Shown here piece by piece: positions 13,339 through 14,503 of a DNA stretch of 14,503 nt; the first letter of the stretch is position 1, and the number at the start of each line of letters is the position of its first letter. Made by a program: the position numbers and the translations under genes. The stretch comes from Lachnospiraceae bacterium (GTDB taxonomy: Bacteria > Bacillota_A > Clostridia > Lachnospirales > Lachnospiraceae): positions 1 through 14,503 of the forward strand of contig JAETQR010000070.1 of assembly GCA_021770615.1 (NCBI GenBank), in the 5' to 3' direction. The notes under the pieces are model-generated. The model ran no database searches. It worked only from the letters and a program-made list of their open reading frames with translations, and was not told the origin of the DNA.

Positions 13339-14175
13339 ATGGTACGTATTATCACAGATAGTTTGTGTGATCTGACGATGGCTCAGGCAAAGGAACTGGA
13401 TATTGATATTCTTCCTTTGCTTGTTTGCTTTGGGAAAGAGCAGTATAAGTGTGGAATTGAATTGAGTAATGAAGCGTTTTATGAAAAATTGGAGACGAAC
13501 CAGGAAGCGCCGTCCACTGCGGCAGTAAACCCATATGAATTTGAAGAGGTGTTTCGGAAATATATTGATGCAGGCGATGATGTCGTAGCGATTTTGTTTT
13601 CAAAACATATGAGTGCAACCTTTCAATCAGCGGTGATCGCAGCAGACAGTATTGATTCGGACAGGCTTCATTTGATCGATTGCGAGAATGGCGCGATGGG
13701 TCAGGCTCTTCTTATAGAGACGGCGGTGTCTATGCGGGAACAGGGAATGAGTGCAGATGAGATAGTGAAAAAGATTACTGCGCTTTTACCTAAAACGATG
13801 ACGTATATCGTTATTGATACGATGGAATATCTTAAGCGGGGAGGCCGTATCTCTCAAAGTGCTGCTTTGATCGGAGGATTAATGCGGTTGCATCCTGTAC
13901 TTCAGGTCGTTGCAGACGGGGCAAAACCGATTGATAAGGTAAAGGGAAAAAAATCCTGCAATACATGGCTCATCAATAAGCTTAAAGAACAGAAACCAGA
14001 CACGGATTATAAATTGGTGATCGGGCACTCGAATGCGCCAGAGCGTGCTGAAATGTTTAGGCAGCAGCTGATTGAAGCGGGGATCACAAATGAGATTTTT
14101 ATTACATGCATTGGGCCTGTGGTCGGAACCCATATCGGTCCGAACTGTCTTGGAATCGGATATATTAAAAAGTGA
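13339..14175 (+). CDS. DegV family fatty-acid-binding protein
   Basis: A 278-residue DegV/FakB-type protein; members bind a single fatty acid, and some present it to the kinase FakA for phosphorylation and membrane lipid synthesis. The N-terminal IITDSLCDL (residues 4-12) is the family signature, PSTAAVNPYEF (58-68) takes the place of the usual TSQPS-type lipid-head contact, ILFSKHMSATFQSA (85-98) corresponds to the SSxLSGTYQSA motif, and the C-terminal GPVVGTHIGPNCLGIGY is typical. The length is normal. ATG follows GGAGG with good spacing. The 69-base gap after the patatin gene holds only a small GC-rich stem (CCGGC/GCCGG, 13297-13316) without a T run, so read-through from the lipase is plausible. 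Family is secure; the FakB role is inferred. Confidence 0.92.
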   Translation: MVRIITDSLCDLTMAQAKELDIDILPLLVCFGKEQYKCGIELSNEAFYEKLETNQEAPSTAAVNPYEFEEVFRKYIDAGDDVVAILFSKHMSATFQSAVIAADSIDSDRLHLIDCENGAMGQALLIETAVSMREQGMSADEIVKKITALLPKTMTYIVIDTMEYLKRGGRISQSAALIGGLMRLHPVLQVVADGAKPIDKVKGKKSCNTWLINKLKEQKPDTDYKLVIGHSNAPERAEMFRQQLIEAGITNEIFITCIGPVVGTHIGPNCLGIGYIKK

Positions 14176-14206
14176 TTTTGTAAAGCCGGGATATTTGGAA
14201 AAAGGT

Positions 14207-14235
14207 TTGACAATCTTCTTATATAATGGTAGGAT
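14207..14235 (+). promoter_or_regulatory. Promoter of the tRNA-Leu gene
   Basis: A perfect TTGACA (14207-14212) and TAGGAT (14230-14235) are spaced by 17 bases, placing the start about 7 bases before the tRNA. A TATAAT at 14222-14227 lies only 9 bases from the TTGACA and has no good -35 box of its own, so it is less likely to be the partner. Confidence 0.6.
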
Positions 14236-14248
14236 ATGAGAAGTGTGA

Positions 14249-14330
14249 GCAGCTGTGGCGGAATTGGCAGACGCGCCAGATTTAGGTTCTGGTGGGCATT
14301 CCCGTGCAGGTTCAAGTCCTGTCAGCTGCA
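14249..14330 (+). tRNA. tRNA-Leu (anticodon UAG)
   Basis: A complete type II tRNA. The acceptor arms GCAGCTG (14249-14255) and CAGCTGC (14323-14329) pair perfectly, with discriminator A14330 and no encoded CCA. The anticodon stem CCAGA/TCTGG (14276-14280/14288-14292) closes the loop TTTAGGT with anticodon TAG (14283-14285), reading CUN leucine codons. The variable arm is 13 bases (14293-14305), and the T arm GCAGG-TTCAAGT-CCTGT is normal. Confidence 0.96.
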
Positions 14331-14357
14331 TGAAAAGGTGGAAGGACGTATAGGAGG

Positions 14358-14392
14358 AGAGCTTGTTCCCGGTTGGGAGGAGGCTCTTTTTT
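14358..14392 (+). terminator. Rho-independent terminator of the tRNA-Leu gene
   Basis: AGAGC (14358-14362) pairs with GCTCT (14383-14387), with an inner TCCC/GGGA stem (14367-14370/14375-14378) and weaker pairs between, followed by a six-T run (14387-14392). It directly precedes the apparent group II intron start. Confidence 0.75.
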
Positions 14393-14394
14393 AA

Positions 14395-14503
14395 GTATGA
14401 CGGGCATGCCTGTGTTCTGTGGTGAAAGTCCACTTAGGCGTAGCTACCGACGAACTTTATAGCGACTCTCAAGGTTTGCATCGTGAGGTGCAGGCGAGAA
14501 GAA
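14395..14503 (+). ncRNA. 5' end of a probable group IIC intron, cut by the right edge
   Basis: From G14395 the sequence begins GTATGACGGGCATGCC, then has TTCTGTGGTGAAAGTCCAC and later TAGCTACCGACGAACTTTATAG. This follows the 5' plan of class C group II introns, for which I recall a GUGUG start, a CCGGCAUGG-like stem and a GGGUGAGAGUCCC-like hairpin in the Oceanobacillus iheyensis intron. Class C introns are known to insert just after the hairpin and T run of intrinsic terminators, and this one starts two bases after such a T run. Only domain I is in view; the ribozyme core and any reverse transcriptase would lie to the right. The exact 5' boundary is inferred. Confidence 0.7.

Noticed and set aside
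1..14503. CRISPR array or tandem repeat array
   Set aside because: No regularly spaced direct repeats were seen anywhere in the window.

Overview
The window looks like chromosomal DNA from a low-to-mid GC, spore-forming Clostridia, most likely Lachnospiraceae. This is judged from strong AGGAGG-type ribosome binding sites, sigma-A type promoters, an Rpn/PD-(D/E)XK family protein with the REGREEG-type tail common in that family, a SpoIIQ-like M23 protein, a DegV protein and a patatin of the EGGTFRP type. No single gene fixes the species. No complete, recognisable novel system is visible. The window is a patchwork of short unrelated transcription units, with several scars and mobile-type features at their joints.

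Layout. 1-390 (minus strand): GC-rich remnant of an Ig-like-domain surface or carbohydrate-binding protein, with no start and running off the left edge. 391-660: AT-rich, no gene. 661-1554 (+): Rpn/PD-(D/E)XK family protein. 1674-2552 (+): rmlA (dTDP-glucose synthesis) with its own promoter and terminator. 2724-3440 (+): membrane-anchored, catalytically degenerate M23 protein resembling SpoIIQ, behind a striking pair of palindromes that cover its leader. 3525-4559 (+): stand-alone tyrosine recombinase. Its stop codon abuts the stop of a converging two-gene exopolysaccharide operon on the minus strand (7960 to 4560): a Wzy/O-antigen-ligase-like membrane protein followed by a polyprenyl-phosphate sugar-1-phosphate transferase, driven by a clear promoter at 7996-8024.

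7961-8377 is gene-free and holds two different long inverted repeats (8039-8146 and 8212-8354). Next, on the minus strand, comes a pentose/deoxyhexose operon: an L-fucose/L-arabinose isomerase-family gene (11396 to 9957) that keeps a good promoter but has lost its start codon and N-terminus, then a strong terminator-like hairpin, then xylulokinase xylB (9856 to 8378). From 11588 the plus strand carries an unrecognised 207-aa protein, a patatin-like phospholipase, a DegV-family lipid-binding protein and tRNA-Leu(UAG). The tRNA terminator is followed directly by what looks like the 5' end of a group IIC intron, cut off by the right edge.

How genes work together: RmlA makes dTDP-glucose, a precursor for surface glycans, and the ligase/transferase pair builds or polymerises such glycans, though the partner rml genes and other glycosyltransferases are not here. 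The isomerase-xylB pair would convert a sugar to a ketose and phosphorylate it, but the isomerase looks broken.
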